64,000 nucleotides of DNA from an uncultured Porphyromonadaceae bacterium (GCA_946410185.1 CAMJZI010000001.1:1-64000), one strand, 5' to 3'; numbered from the stretch's first letter, positions 33,644 through 45,187 are shown. The notes: a model not told the origin generated them from the sequence alone. Program-made: numbers and translations.

Positions 33644-34222
33644 TTACTTGTTGAGAAATTCGACCAGGCGGGCCACGGCACGGCCACGGTGGCTAATGCG
33701 GTTCTTTTCTTCGGGCGACATCTCGGCAAATGTACTGCCGTCACCTTCAACTGGTTGGAAAATACTGTCATAGCCGAATCCTCCTGTACCGTGGCGTTCG
33801 GTAAGGATAATTCCCTCGACCTGGCCCTCAAACAGGTGCATTTCCTCACCCTGCAACAGAGCTATAGCCGTGCGGAAACGGGCTGTACGCTTGGTTATCC
33901 CCTCAAGTTTCTTCAATACCTTATCGATGTTGGCCTCGCTATCATGCCCTGGTCCGGCATAGCGCGCCGAGTAAACACCGGGTTCACCATTCAGGGCATC
34001 AATCTCAAGTCCGGTATCGTCGCTAAAGCAGTCATAACCATAATGCTGCTTGACATAAAGTGCCTTCATTTTGGCATTTCCTTCGATAAAATCGGCGGTC
34101 TCGGGTATATCTTCATGGCAACCAATGTCGGCAAGACCAAGTATCTCATATCGGTCACCCAACATCTGGCGCAACTCCTGCAACTTGTGTGCATTATTAG
34201 TCGCAAAGACAATCTTCTTCAT
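33644..34222 (-). CDS. rdgB: XTP/dITP diphosphatase (Ham1/RdgB)
   Basis: IVFATNNAHKLQELR, GTGGFGYDSIFQP, SHRGRAVARL. Confidence 0.95.
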   Translation of the reverse strand: MKKIVFATNNAHKLQELRQMLGDRYEILGLADIGCHEDIPETADFIEGNAKMKALYVKQHYGYDCFSDDTGLEIDALNGEPGVYSARYAGPGHDSEANIDKVLKKLEGITKRTARFRTAIALLQGEEMHLFEGQVEGIILTERHGTGGFGYDSIFQPVEGDGSTFAEMSPEEKNRISHRGRAVARLVEFLNK

Positions 34223-34321
34223 TTCAAAACTACTATTATAAAAAACAATAAATACAACAAATACAAATAATTAATAGTCAGTTAATTAATTGTAATTATT
34301 GTATTTATTGCTGTTGATTTG

Positions 34322-37093
34322 TCACACGACTACGTTGACAATCTTGTTGGGAACGACAATCACCTTTTTGGGCTGCTTGCCGTCGAGCCAACGGGTTGCA
34401 CCCTCATCGGCAAGAGCGATGCGCTGTACCTCTTCCTGTGCGGTGCCGGCGGGCACTTCGATGTTATAACGGGGCTTGCCGTTGAACAAGACGGTGTATT
34501 TTACTGTCGATTCCTTGAGATAATCCTCATTCCATGTGGGCCATTGAGCGTCGCACACAGTGGTTTCGTGACCCAGCACATGCCACAATTCCTCGGCAAT
34601 GTGGGGTGCAAAGGGTGCCAACAATACAACCAGTGGCTCATATATCTCACGCGAACGACATTTCATACTCGTCAACTCGTTGACACAAATCATGAATGCA
34701 GCCACCGATGTGTTGTAGCTGAACGTCTCGATGTCACCACTCACTTTCTTGATGAGTTTGTGCAACGACTTGAGCGCCTCGGCACTGGGTTTCTCGTCGG
34801 TGAGCTGCATGTCATCGCCCTTGTAGAAGAGTGCCCACAAGCGCTTAAAGAAACGCTGAACACCATCAATGCCTTGGGTATCCCAAGGCTTGCTTGCCTC
34901 GACAGGACCCAGGAACATCTCGTACATGCGCAAGGTGTCAGCACCACGCTCCTCAACAATGTCATCGGGATTGACAACGTTGTACATCGACTTGGACATT
35001 TTTTCAATGGCCCAGCCACAGATGTACTTGCCATTCTCGAGAATGAACTCGGCATTCTTGAATTCGGATCTCCACTCGCGGAATTTCTCTATGTCGAGGG
35101 CATCCTTTTCAACGATGTTGATATCCACGTGAATGGGGGTCACATCATACTGGTCCTTGAGGTTCACCGAGACGAACTTGTTGGTGTCCTTGATGCGGTA
35201 AACAAAGTTACTGCGACCCTGAATCATACCCTGGTTAACCAGCTTGCGGAACGGCTCGGTCTCACACACATAACCATAGTCATACAGGAACTTGTTCCAG
35301 AATCGGCTGTAAATCAAGTGACCCGTTGCATGCTCGGTACCTCCCACATAAAGATCCACTTGACGCCAGTAATCATTGGCCTCGTGCGAAACAAGTGCTT
35401 CGTCGTTGTGCGGATCCATATAGCGCAGATAATAGGCCGACGAACCGGCAAAGCCAGGCATCGTGTTCAACTCCAGGGGATAGCCATCTTCGGTTACCCA
35501 GTTTTTAGCGCGGCCCAGTGGGGGCTCTCCTGTCTCGGTGGGCAAGAATTTATCGACCTCGGGAAGCTGCAAGGGCAGATACTTTTCGTCAAGGGCTTGC
35601 GGCTGGTTGTTCTCATCATAATAGATAGGGAACGGCTCACCCCAGTAACGCTGACGGCTGAAGATGGCGTCACGCAGGCGGTAGTTGACCTTGACATGAC
35701 CGATACCTGCATCCTTGATATACTGTTTAGTCTTGGCAATCGCTTCTTTGACCTGCAGACCGTTGAGTTGCAGACGCTCGTTGGACGAATTGGCCATGAT
35801 ACCCTCCTTGGCATCAAAACTCTCCTCGCTGATATCTGCACCCTCAATCAACGGAATAATGGGCAGGTCGAAATGCTTGGCAAAGGCATAGTCACGGCTA
35901 TCATGAGCGGGGACAGCCATGATGGCACCCGTGCCATAACCTGCCAATACATAGTCGCTGATATAAATAGGAATATTCTTGCCAGTAATGGGATTGACAG
36001 CATAACTGCCTGTAAACACACCGCTCACCTTTTTCTCAATCATGCGCTCGCGCTCGGTCTTGTGCTTCACCTCGTCGAGATATGCATCGACTGCCGCACG
36101 CTGGTCTGCGGTCACCACATCGTCCACATAGATGCTCTCAGGAGCCAGTACCATGAAGGTGACACCAAAGATGGTATCGGCACGGGTGGTGAAAATCAAC
36201 AGGCTCTTGTCGCTGTCGGCAATGGGAAATGTCATCTCGGCACCCTCGCTGTAACCAATCCAGTTGCGCTGTGTCTCCTTGATCGACTCGGTCCAGTCAA
36301 CAGCATCCAGGTCGCGCAACAGGCGGCCGGCATAGGCCGACACGCGCAAGCACCACTGCCTCATCATCTTCTGCTCCACGGGATATCCTCCGCGCACCGA
36401 CACACCCTCGCTCACCTCATCATTGGCAAGAACGGTACCCAGTTTGGGACACCAGTTGACCATCGTGTTGCCAAGATAAGCGATACGATAGTTCATCAGC
36501 ACGTCGTTACGCTGCACTTGGGTCATGGCATTCCACTCATCGGCAGTGAATTCATCGGCACTGTTGGTATGGGCATTACATCCTTCGGTTCCGTGTTTCT
36601 CAAAATGAGCGACCAGTTCCTCGATGGGACGTGCCTTATCAAGTTCGGTGTTATAGTAACTCTTGAACATCTTCAAGAAGGCCCACTGTGTCCACTTGTA
36701 ATACTTGGGGTCGCAAGTGCGCACTTCACGATCCCAGTCATAGCAGAAACCTATCTTATCCAACTGCTCACGGTAGCGGGCAATGTTCTCATTGGTAGTG
36801 ATTTCGGGATGTTGACCCGTCTGAATGGCATATTGCTCGGCAGGCAAACCATAAGCATCATAGCCCATGGGATGAAGCACATTAAAGCCCTTCAGGCGCT
36901 TGTAACGCGCATAGATGTCGCTGGCAATGTAACCCAGCGGATGTCCCACGTGCAGACCTGCTCCCGACGGATAAGGAAACATGTCGAGCACATAGAATTT
37001 TGGGCGGTTATTATCCACATCACACTTGTAGGTGTGATGATCACGCCAGTATTGTTGCCACTTTTTCTCTATTTCTTTATAGTTATAATCCAT
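34322..37093 (-). CDS. leuS: Leucyl-tRNA synthetase
   Basis: [19 protein letters not shown] (HIGH-like), [15 protein letters not shown] (KMSKS). Confidence 0.98.
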   Translation of the reverse strand: MDYNYKEIEKKWQQYWRDHHTYKCDVDNNRPKFYVLDMFPYPSGAGLHVGHPLGYIASDIYARYKRLKGFNVLHPMGYDAYGLPAEQYAIQTGQHPEITTNENIARYREQLDKIGFCYDWDREVRTCDPKYYKWTQWAFLKMFKSYYNTELDKARPIEELVAHFEKHGTEGCNAHTNSADEFTADEWNAMTQVQRNDVLMNYRIAYLGNTMVNWCPKLGTVLANDEVSEGVSVRGGYPVEQKMMRQWCLRVSAYAGRLLRDLDAVDWTESIKETQRNWIGYSEGAEMTFPIADSDKSLLIFTTRADTIFGVTFMVLAPESIYVDDVVTADQRAAVDAYLDEVKHKTERERMIEKKVSGVFTGSYAVNPITGKNIPIYISDYVLAGYGTGAIMAVPAHDSRDYAFAKHFDLPIIPLIEGADISEESFDAKEGIMANSSNERLQLNGLQVKEAIAKTKQYIKDAGIGHVKVNYRLRDAIFSRQRYWGEPFPIYYDENNQPQALDEKYLPLQLPEVDKFLPTETGEPPLGRAKNWVTEDGYPLELNTMPGFAGSSAYYLRYMDPHNDEALVSHEANDYWRQVDLYVGGTEHATGHLIYSRFWNKFLYDYGYVCETEPFRKLVNQGMIQGRSNFVYRIKDTNKFVSVNLKDQYDVTPIHVDINIVEKDALDIEKFREWRSEFKNAEFILENGKYICGWAIEKMSKSMYNVVNPDDIVEERGADTLRMYEMFLGPVEASKPWDTQGIDGVQRFFKRLWALFYKGDDMQLTDEKPSAEALKSLHKLIKKVSGDIETFSYNTSVAAFMICVNELTSMKCRSREIYEPLVVLLAPFAPHIAEELWHVLGHETTVCDAQWPTWNEDYLKESTVKYTVLFNGKPRYNIEVPAGTAQEEVQRIALADEGATRWLDGKQPKKVIVVPNKIVNVVV

Positions 37094-37159
37094 TTATGTT
37101 TTGAAAATTTTGTGTGAATAAAGGGGGGCGGTTATTCTTTTTGTCACAACTGATATGCA

Positions 37160-37762
37160 TCAGAGTAATTTCTTGATGGCTTCTTCGATGATGGAACACT
37201 CGGTGGTGGGCTCGTAGCGCTCTACCACATTGCCGTCACGGTCAATCAGGAATTTTGTGAAGTTCCACTTGATGTCGGGCTTGCTCGCATAATCGGCATC
37301 GGCCTTGGAGAGCATCTCGTCAAGCAAGGCACCTATCTTGTGGTTCTTGTCAAAACCCTTGAAACCCTGCTGTGATTTCAAGAAGGTGTATAGCGGTGAC
37401 TCGTTCTCACCATTGACCTCAATCTTCTTGAACTGCGGAAACTCGGTGCCGAAGTTGAGCGTACAGAACTGATGGATTTCCTCCTCGGTGCCAGGTGCCT
37501 GCTCACCAAACTGATTGCATGGAAAATCCAGAATTTCCAGACCCTGATCCCTGTAATTCTTATATAGGGCTTCCAACTCTTCGTATTGCGGTGTGAATCC
37601 ACAGCGGGTGGCCGTGTTGACAATGAGCAACACCTTACCCTTATAATCGTTGAGCGACACGTCGTTGCCACGACGATCCTTTACAGTAAAATCATACACA
37701 TTCTGTGCCATAATATTGAATACATTAAATATAATAAATAATGATAGTATTGTCTTTTTCAT
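37160..37762 (-). CDS. Glutathione peroxidase family protein (Cys type)
   Basis: [44 protein letters not shown]. Confidence 0.92.
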   Translation of the reverse strand: MKKTILSLFIIFNVFNIMAQNVYDFTVKDRRGNDVSLNDYKGKVLLIVNTATRCGFTPQYEELEALYKNYRDQGLEILDFPCNQFGEQAPGTEEEIHQFCTLNFGTEFPQFKKIEVNGENESPLYTFLKSQQGFKGFDKNHKIGALLDEMLSKADADYASKPDIKWNFTKFLIDRDGNVVERYEPTTECSIIEEAIKKLL

Positions 37763-37768
37763 TGTTTA

Positions 37769-38755
37769 TTACTTGATTATTCCCAGGTCGCGGGAGATGT
37801 CAAGCATGCGTTGGATGGGCTTCACAGCACGCTTGGCAATCTGCTCATCCACCTCGATGGTGGGAGCCATGTACTTGAGCGAGTTATACAATTTCTCGAG
37901 CGTGATGAGTTTCATGTATTCACACTCGTTGCAGGCACACGTGCCATCCTCGGGCGGAGCAGGAATGAAAGTCTTTTCAGGGCAGCGCCGCTGCATCTCA
38001 AAGAGGATGCCGCTCTCGGTGCACACGATAAACTCCTGACTCTCGTCATCAACGGCAAAGTTGAGCAGAGCCTGGGTCGAACCCACCTTGTCGGCCATGA
38101 TGCGCACCGGCTTGGGACACTCGGGGTGAACCAGGACCTTGGCACCGGGATGCTCACGCTTGAGGTCGGCCAGCTTGGCGGCACTGAACTTTTCATGCAC
38201 ATGGCAAGCACCATCCCACAGCAGCATCTCCCTGCCGGTAATGCTGTTGATGTAATTGCCCAGATTGCGGTCGGGACCAAAGATGATTTTCTCATCCTGC
38301 GGCAGACTACCGACAATTTCCTTGGCATTGGACGAGGTCACCACAACATCGGTCACGGCCTTGACAGCCGCACTCGTGTTCACATAGCTGATGACCGTGT
38401 GGCCAGGGTGCTCGGCCACAAACTTTGAAAACTCATCGGCTGGGCAGCTGTCGGCCAGCGAACAACCCGCGCTCAAGTCGGGCACAATCACCGTCTTGTC
38501 GGGACACAAGATTTTGGCCGTTTCTCCCATGAAGTGCACACCACACAGCACGATGACCGATGCATCGGTCTTGGCAGCCAGCTGAGCCAGTGCCAAACTG
38601 TCGCCGATGTAGTCGGCCAATTGCTGAATTTCTTCACGCTGGTAATAATGCGCCATGATAACTGCATTGCGCTCCTGCTTCAAGCGCAGAATCTCATTTT
38701 TCAGGTCAATGCCATCCTCGATGGGCGCATCAACATAGCCTTTGTCAACATTCAT
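37769..38755 (-). CDS. nadA: Quinolinate synthase
   Basis: VIMAHYYQREEIQQLADYIGDSL, CGVHFMGETAKILCPDKTV. Confidence 0.96.
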   Translation of the reverse strand: MNVDKGYVDAPIEDGIDLKNEILRLKQERNAVIMAHYYQREEIQQLADYIGDSLALAQLAAKTDASVIVLCGVHFMGETAKILCPDKTVIVPDLSAGCSLADSCPADEFSKFVAEHPGHTVISYVNTSAAVKAVTDVVVTSSNAKEIVGSLPQDEKIIFGPDRNLGNYINSITGREMLLWDGACHVHEKFSAAKLADLKREHPGAKVLVHPECPKPVRIMADKVGSTQALLNFAVDDESQEFIVCTESGILFEMQRRCPEKTFIPAPPEDGTCACNECEYMKLITLEKLYNSLKYMAPTIEVDEQIAKRAVKPIQRMLDISRDLGIIK

Positions 38756-39191
38756 ATTATATATTATTTGGTTTTAAGTTTTTTAAAAAATTAAAATTTA
38801 ACAACAACAATAATGGCTGTTAATTGTGTTGAAAACTTTTTTGTCGCCGGCAGTCGATTATTAGGTTATCAACTGCCTTATTGAGTTATCTATAGTTTGT
38901 CAACAAGCCTAAATGCTGTGTCATAGCTAGTTTGATATGTTATTAACAAGGTGTTAACAACCTGCAAAGTTAATAAAAACTCGCCGTATGACCCATCAAA
39001 TTGTGTCAAAAACCGTGTATAAAGACCAATAAAAAAAATATGCTAACTTTTTTGGCTGGCTAAAAAAGAATGATAAGCAGCATCGATTTTGATTTGTCAA
39101 GTGTTTTTTGTCATTTTTTATTGATGAGTTTTGAACAGTTATTGACAGGCTTGTTGACAGCTTAATTAACTGTGAAGATGGCCTCTGTTTC

Positions 39192-39215
39192 ACTAGATAT
39201 TCAAGAATATCTAGT
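39192..39215. promoter_or_regulatory. Palindromic site just upstream of the TrmH-like gene promoter
   Basis: ACTAGATATTC-AA-GAATATCTAGT, perfect 11-bp arms. Confidence 0.5.
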
Positions 39216-39247
39216 TTGTTGGATTGGCCGGTATGCCAAATTATTAG

Positions 39248-39255
39248 TACTTTTG
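39248..39255 (+). promoter_or_regulatory. -7 promoter box of the TrmH-like gene
   Basis: TACTTTTG with TTG (39224-39226) 21 bp upstream. Confidence 0.5.
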
Positions 39256-39283
39256 CAATGAGCAATGTCATAGCATGTAGATT

Positions 39284-39823
39284 ATGTCAAGAAAAAAGTC
39301 AATGATTGAACTGCACCGCGTGGGTGTGGAAGAATATAAAAAGGTAAAAAAACTGCCTGTAACGGTGGTGCTTGACAATGTGCGCAGCGAGATGAACGTG
39401 GGATCGGTGTTCCGCACTGCCGACGCGTTTCTCATCGAGCGCATCTGCTTGTGTGGCATTACTCCGCAACCCCCCAAGGCCGAAATCCACAAGACGGCGC
39501 TGGGTGCCGAGGATTCGGTCGATTGGCAGTATTTCGATTCAACGCTCAACGCGGTGCAGCAGCTCAAGGACCAGGGTTACACCATATGCAGCATCGAGCA
39601 GGTGCATGACAGCGTGGCGCTGCAAGACTTCCCTGCCGGTCTTCAACGGCCTGTTGCCATAGTCTTGGGCAATGAGGTCAAGGGAGTGAGCCAGCAGGTG
39701 GTCGATGCAAGTGACCTGTGTGTAGAGATACCGCAGCACGGCACCAAGCATTCACTTAATATTTCCTGCTGCGCGGCCATCGTGATGTGGCAGGTGTATC
39801 AAGCAATGGCTCTTGGTCGCTGA
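39284..39823 (+). CDS. SpoU/TrmH family RNA methyltransferase
   Basis: VLDNVRSEMNVGSVFRTADAF, VLGNEVKGVSQQVV, KHSLNISCCAAIVMW. Confidence 0.92.
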   Translation: MSRKKSMIELHRVGVEEYKKVKKLPVTVVLDNVRSEMNVGSVFRTADAFLIERICLCGITPQPPKAEIHKTALGAEDSVDWQYFDSTLNAVQQLKDQGYTICSIEQVHDSVALQDFPAGLQRPVAIVLGNEVKGVSQQVVDASDLCVEIPQHGTKHSLNISCCAAIVMWQVYQAMALGR

Positions 39824-40136
39824 TGCCCTCCCGAAAAGTTATTAACAGGCCTGATTTGTCATTTTTTGGAGAAAAATATGGCCCGAATCCAACAAAATTT
39901 AGTTAAAAAATGAATGTTAAAGGGTGTTGTTTTTAACATTTTTATTAACCCTCTTGTGAATTGGGAAAAAGTGCCGTTTTAAAACTATAAATTATTGAAA
40001 TTGAAATGAGTATCTAGCGCCTGGCATGATTTAAGGTTATATATTGCAAAATATTTCCAAAATGTACAAAAAGATAGAAAATATAGGGGTTTAGTTAAAT
40101 TCTTCCATTTGTTGTGTCCGTTCCATCGAGTTTGAC

Positions 40137-40144
40137 TATTTTTG
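40137..40144 (+). promoter_or_regulatory. -7 box upstream of the second susC gene
   Basis: TATTTTTG; predicted leader of about 105 nt. Confidence 0.45.
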
Positions 40145-40255
40145 CATAATTGTAAACCATCGAAGATTTATTACTAATTATCTTTTCGATACCTTACAAT
40201 ACACGATTTAAAAACACATTTTTAACAATTGTATTAATTAATAAAACACATTTTT

Positions 40256-43200
40256 ATGAAGAAAATTGTTCTGTTGCTGATTGCTACATGTATGGTGGCA
40301 CTCTCGGCTTATGCCGACCGCACCATTCATGGGCAAGTGTTAGATGAAGCCAATGGTGAGCCACTCATTGGCGCCACTGTACAGGGTGTCGGCGTGAATC
40401 AAGGCACCGCTACCGATATTGATGGTCATTTCACGCTTAACTTGCCTGATCATGTAAAGTATGTCAACGTTTCCTATGTTGGCTATGCAACTCGTCAGGT
40501 AGAGGTTGCTAACGAAATGATAATCAAGTTGTCAGACTCTGGCCAGAGTCTTGATGAGGTAGTTGTTGTGGCTTACGGTAGCGCTAAGCGTCAGTCAATT
40601 ACCGGTTCTATCTCGGTTGTGGATGAGAAGAAAATCAAGGACCGCATCGGTTCATCGGTAACTGCCGCTCTCGAGGGTAGCACCCCTGGTATCCAGGTGA
40701 ACAATACCTACGGTGAGCCTGGTGCAGCCCCCAACATCCGCATCCGCGGTATCGGTAGCATCACCGGTTCGAGCGCTCCTCTCTATGTTGTTGATGGTGT
40801 GGCATTTGATGGCAACATCGCCGAGATCAACCCCGTGGACATCGAGAGCATGAGTGTCCTCAAGGATGCCGCTTCGGCAGCCCTGTATGGTAACCGTGCA
40901 GCCAACGGTGTTGTGCTGATTACCACCAAGAAGGGTAGCTACTCCAACAAGCCCACCGTGACTGTCCGCATCAACCAGGGTATGTACAAGCGTGGTATCG
41001 CCGAGTATGACCGCATGAATGCCGACCAGTGGATGGAGGCTTCGTGGATAGCTATGAGGAACTTTGCCATGAACGGTAGCTTGGGTCTTGATGCCGATGC
41101 TGCTGCCCAATATGCTTCCCAACGCCTTATTAGTGACTATGTAAAGCGCAATATCTATGATGTAGCTGCTACCAGTTTGTTTGATGCTAATGGTAAGCTG
41201 ACTGGACATGTTCTCCCCGGTTATGATGACCTGGATTGGGAGAAGGAAGTTGAACGCACGGGTTATCGTCAGGATTACAGCCTCTCGGGCACCGCTGGTG
41301 GCGAGAAGTACAACGTATATGCTTCGGCTGGTTACACCAATGAGAAGGGCTATGTTCAGGCCAGTGCCTATGAGCGTTTCACTGGACGTCTGAACTCCAA
41401 CTTCACCCCTAACAACTGGTTCAAGACTGGTGTGAACTTGAGTGCTACTTATGCTACCCGCAACTTCAATAGCAATGCAACTGGTAATTACTATGCCAAC
41501 CCCTTCTATGTAGCCCGCTACATGGCTCCTGTTTATCCCCTGTTCCTCCACAACGAGGATGGCTCCTACCTGCTTGACAAGAATGGTGAGCGTCAGTATG
41601 ATACCAAGTCTTCTTATCTGACCAACCGCAACATCGCCTTTGAGCTACGCAACGACTTTGACCGTAACCGTCGTGCCGTGATCGATGGCCAGATCTATGG
41701 TACATTCACCCTGCCTTTCGGCTTATCGCTGACGTTGAAGGCTGACTTCAACCACTCCAATTCCAATCGTCGTCATTACAACAACCCGTTCATTGGTGAC
41801 GGTGCTACCAATGGTGGCCGCTTGACCAGTTATGCCTATGAATATAACACCCGCACCGCTCAGGAAATCCTGAACTGGTACCGTGACTTTGACCGTCATC
41901 ACATTGAAATCATGCTGGCTCATGAGAACTATGAGAGCAACAGCCGTAGCGCCTATGGCATGAACACTGGTTCGGCAGCCGATGGTATATATGTTCCGGG
42001 TAATTTCCAGACCAACTCCTACTTCAAAGGTTTGGACGATGTAGACAGGACTGAGTCCTACCTGGGTCGTGCCCGTTACAGCTACTTTGAGAAATACTTC
42101 GTTGACTTCTCGTTCCGCCGTGATGGTTCTTCACGTTTTGCCAAGGATAACCGCTGGGGTAACTTCTACTCCTTCGGTGTGAACTGGAACATCAAAAAGG
42201 AGAACTTTCTCCAGAATGTAGACTGGCTTGACCAGCTGCGTATCCGCGCTTCTTATGGTGAGACTGGTAACAACTCTGGTGTCAGCTTGTATGCTTACCA
42301 GCCTCTGTATTATATCGAGAAGAATGCTGGTACTGCCGCTTTCATGAAGCAGAGCCTTGCTGCCGAGGACATCAAGTGGGAGACCTGCCAGAATATCGAC
42401 TTGGGTATCGAGGGTCGCGTGTTTGACCGCTTGAACTTCAACTTTGTGCTGTTCGACAAACGTAACAAGGACCTCTTGTTTGCAGTACCTCTGCCCCTGT
42501 CTGCTGGTTCTTGGAACTGGGATGATAACTACAACATGAGCATCTACAAGAACATCGGTACCATCACCAACCGTGGTATTGAGGTTTCGCTGAGCTATGA
42601 TGCAATCCGCAACAGAGATCTTAACTGGACCCTGAGCACCGAGGGCACTTTCATGAAGAGCAAGATTAAGAAGCTGCCTAACGGCAGGGACATTATTCAT
42701 GGTCAGCAGAACTACAGCGAGGGCCATGATCCCTACGAATTCTACACCTATCACTTTGTGGGCGTTGACCAGATGACAGGTCGTTCGCTCTACACCATCG
42801 ATCCCGACCTTCAGGCAAGGGCCATTGCCTATGGTGAGGCAGTAGAAATCAATGGCGTGACCTATACCACCCTGCCAGGCTCCTTTGGTAAGCGTGACTG
42901 GGCCGGCAGTGCACATCCTTGGTTCTATGGTTCGTTCAACTCAGTGCTGCAGTACAAGGGCTTCTCATTCAACGCCCTGTTTACCTATAGTCTGGGTGGC
43001 AAGGTTTATGACAGTGCTTATCAGTCACTGATGTCCACCAACTCGGCATCGTCGGCCAGCGCTAACCATTGCGACTTGATAAATTCCTGGAGCGGTGTTC
43101 CCGCAGGCATGACCGAGGATTCTCCCAACCGCATTGATCCCGATGGTCTTCCCCAGCTCGACTTTGAGAACAGCTCCTACAACAATGCTACCAGTGACCG

Positions 43201-43438
43201 CTGGTTGACCAGCGCTTCCTACTTTGTAGTGAAAAACCTCAGCCTGAGCTATTCCCTGCCCAAGCTGCTTATCAACAAGGCTGGTCTGCAGGCCCTCACC
43301 CTTACCGCAGGTGTTGAGAACCTGGCCACCTTCACTGCCCGCAAGGGTCTGAATCCCCAGTTCAACTTCAGCGGTGGTTCTGATGATACCTATGTTACCG
43401 CACGAGTGTTCAACTTCGGCCTTCAGCTTCAGTTCTGA
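40256..43438 (+). CDS. SusC/RagA TonB-dependent outer membrane transporter
   Basis: HGQVLDEANGEPLIGATVQG, VVVAYGSAKRQSITGSISVV, barrel ending VFNFGLQLQF. Confidence 0.96.
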   Translation: MKKIVLLLIATCMVALSAYADRTIHGQVLDEANGEPLIGATVQGVGVNQGTATDIDGHFTLNLPDHVKYVNVSYVGYATRQVEVANEMIIKLSDSGQSLDEVVVVAYGSAKRQSITGSISVVDEKKIKDRIGSSVTAALEGSTPGIQVNNTYGEPGAAPNIRIRGIGSITGSSAPLYVVDGVAFDGNIAEINPVDIESMSVLKDAASAALYGNRAANGVVLITTKKGSYSNKPTVTVRINQGMYKRGIAEYDRMNADQWMEASWIAMRNFAMNGSLGLDADAAAQYASQRLISDYVKRNIYDVAATSLFDANGKLTGHVLPGYDDLDWEKEVERTGYRQDYSLSGTAGGEKYNVYASAGYTNEKGYVQASAYERFTGRLNSNFTPNNWFKTGVNLSATYATRNFNSNATGNYYANPFYVARYMAPVYPLFLHNEDGSYLLDKNGERQYDTKSSYLTNRNIAFELRNDFDRNRRAVIDGQIYGTFTLPFGLSLTLKADFNHSNSNRRHYNNPFIGDGATNGGRLTSYAYEYNTRTAQEILNWYRDFDRHHIEIMLAHENYESNSRSAYGMNTGSAADGIYVPGNFQTNSYFKGLDDVDRTESYLGRARYSYFEKYFVDFSFRRDGSSRFAKDNRWGNFYSFGVNWNIKKENFLQNVDWLDQLRIRASYGETGNNSGVSLYAYQPLYYIEKNAGTAAFMKQSLAAEDIKWETCQNIDLGIEGRVFDRLNFNFVLFDKRNKDLLFAVPLPLSAGSWNWDDNYNMSIYKNIGTITNRGIEVSLSYDAIRNRDLNWTLSTEGTFMKSKIKKLPNGRDIIHGQQNYSEGHDPYEFYTYHFVGVDQMTGRSLYTIDPDLQARAIAYGEAVEINGVTYTTLPGSFGKRDWAGSAHPWFYGSFNSVLQYKGFSFNALFTYSLGGKVYDSAYQSLMSTNSASSASANHCDLINSWSGVPAGMTEDSPNRIDPDGLPQLDFENSSYNNATSDRWLTSASYFVVKNLSLSYSLPKLLINKAGLQALTLTAGVENLATFTARKGLNPQFNFSGGSDDTYVTARVFNFGLQLQF

Positions 43439-43487
43439 TAGATCAGAGATCAATTAATAACAATTACATTTCTAATTGAAATTCATT

Positions 43488-45152
43488 ATGAATAAGAATA
43501 TAAATAAAATTTTATTGAGTGGTCTTCTGTTAGGGTCAGCAATGGTCATGACCTCCTGCGGAGAAGATTACCTCGAGACTAAACCGACCGAGTCGATTAA
43601 CTACCCTACGGCCTTTGCCACTGTCGATAATTGCTACAAGGTACTGAACGGTGTGGCTAAGTCAATGACAATCCAGCATAGCAACTATGGTAATGGCTTT
43701 TGCGGTGAAAATGCAATCATGCGTCTCTATGAAAACTATCCCTCGCAGGATTACTATTACAATGAGTATGCATCTGGTTGGGCAGCCATCCACAATCAGA
43801 CGATGCACACCAACAAGAACACTATTTACAACCACTATGCTTGGTACTACTATTATCAAATCATAGCCCAGGCCAATATTATCATCAATCGCATCGACAA
43901 TGTCGAGGGTGCTGAGGCCGACAAAAAGTTCATCAAGGCTTCGGCGCTGACATTCCGTGCCTATGGCTACGAGAAGTTGATCCACTACTACTGCGTGCGC
44001 TGGAAAGACTCCAACAATGGCACCGCCCAGGGCCTGCCCCTGCGTCTCGATGAAAGCACTGGTGACCTGGCTCCCTCAACAATGGCACAGGTTTATACCC
44101 AGATTTACAAGGATCTGGATGATGCTATTTCCCTGTTCGACGAGAGCGGTATTAAGCGCAAGGCTGGTCAGTGCTGGATTCCCAACCTGAACGTGGCCCA
44201 CGCTGTGTATGCCCGTGCTGCCCTCTACAAGGAGGATTACCAGACGGCCCTCAACCACGCCAAACTGGCCGAGGTAGGTTATCCCCTGATGAGTAACAGT
44301 GACTATGCAGCAGGTTTCTGCCGTCCCACCAGCGAGTGGATCTTCGGCAGCTATGGCAGTGCCGACGAGAACAACTGGTACTGGAGCTTTGGCACCCAGT
44401 ACAGCTGCAACGGTTACTATGCCAGCAACAGTCAAAACGGTGCCGGTACTATCGGCCGCGAGCTCATCAACCGCATCCCCGACGAGGACTTCCGCAAATC
44501 GTTGTTCCTTACCGAGAGTGGTCTGGGCATCGATGCCAGCAATCCCGCACAGGTTCAGCAGACTGTAGGTTACATTGGTGTTGACAATAATGGTACCCGC
44601 TGGATTATCACCGATATGGAAGCCTATTCCAAGGCTAAAGCCTATGTTGATGAGCACGCTGCTCCTGGTCTGGATGCTCCTTATCAGTTTGGTATATATC
44701 ACTTGGGTGCCCACTTGAAGTTCTATGTCTTTGACATGCCGGGCGTGGGCTATCTGCCCTTTATCCGCACAAGCGAGATGCTTCTCATCGAGGCTGAGTG
44801 CTACTACTTCCTGGGCGATGACGCTGCTGCTCAAGACGCTCTCGTGCGCTTGAATGCCGGTTCGGGACGTAACCCCGGCTACACGTGCAGCAAGACTGGT
44901 CAGGACCTCTTCAACGAGATTGCCGACTACCGTGCACTCGAGCTCTGGGGCGAGGGCTTCCAGTGGAGTGACTTGAAGCGCTGGAAACTGCCCGTTGTGC
45001 GTCACGGTTGGGATGAGGGTGGTAACGCCCATCCTGCAGTTGCTATCACCATCCAACCCACCGATGCCAACAACTGGACCTGGGAAGTGCCCAAAGCCGA
45101 GACCGACTACAATGGTGGCTACACGGACATCAATGGCCCCACGGCCGAATAA
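43488..45152 (+). CDS. SusD/RagB family outer membrane lipoprotein
   Basis: MVMTSCGEDYLETKPTESINYPTAF; start at MNKNINK; immediately downstream of susC. Confidence 0.93.
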   Translation: MNKNINKILLSGLLLGSAMVMTSCGEDYLETKPTESINYPTAFATVDNCYKVLNGVAKSMTIQHSNYGNGFCGENAIMRLYENYPSQDYYYNEYASGWAAIHNQTMHTNKNTIYNHYAWYYYYQIIAQANIIINRIDNVEGAEADKKFIKASALTFRAYGYEKLIHYYCVRWKDSNNGTAQGLPLRLDESTGDLAPSTMAQVYTQIYKDLDDAISLFDESGIKRKAGQCWIPNLNVAHAVYARAALYKEDYQTALNHAKLAEVGYPLMSNSDYAAGFCRPTSEWIFGSYGSADENNWYWSFGTQYSCNGYYASNSQNGAGTIGRELINRIPDEDFRKSLFLTESGLGIDASNPAQVQQTVGYIGVDNNGTRWIITDMEAYSKAKAYVDEHAAPGLDAPYQFGIYHLGAHLKFYVFDMPGVGYLPFIRTSEMLLIEAECYYFLGDDAAAQDALVRLNAGSGRNPGYTCSKTGQDLFNEIADYRALELWGEGFQWSDLKRWKLPVVRHGWDEGGNAHPAVAITIQPTDANNWTWEVPKAETDYNGGYTDINGPTAE

Positions 45153-45187
45153 TGAACCGGGTTCATTAAGACCATAAAAAAACATCT

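Noticed and set aside
37011-37019. Exact DnaA-box consensus TTATCCACA
   Set aside because: A single site inside the leuS coding sequence (VDNN codons) without neighbouring boxes.
34319-37117. 932-aa plus-strand ORF antisense to leuS
   Set aside because: Shadow ORF: it spans leuS on the opposite strand, its translation has no recognisable family, and leuS has full catalytic motifs.
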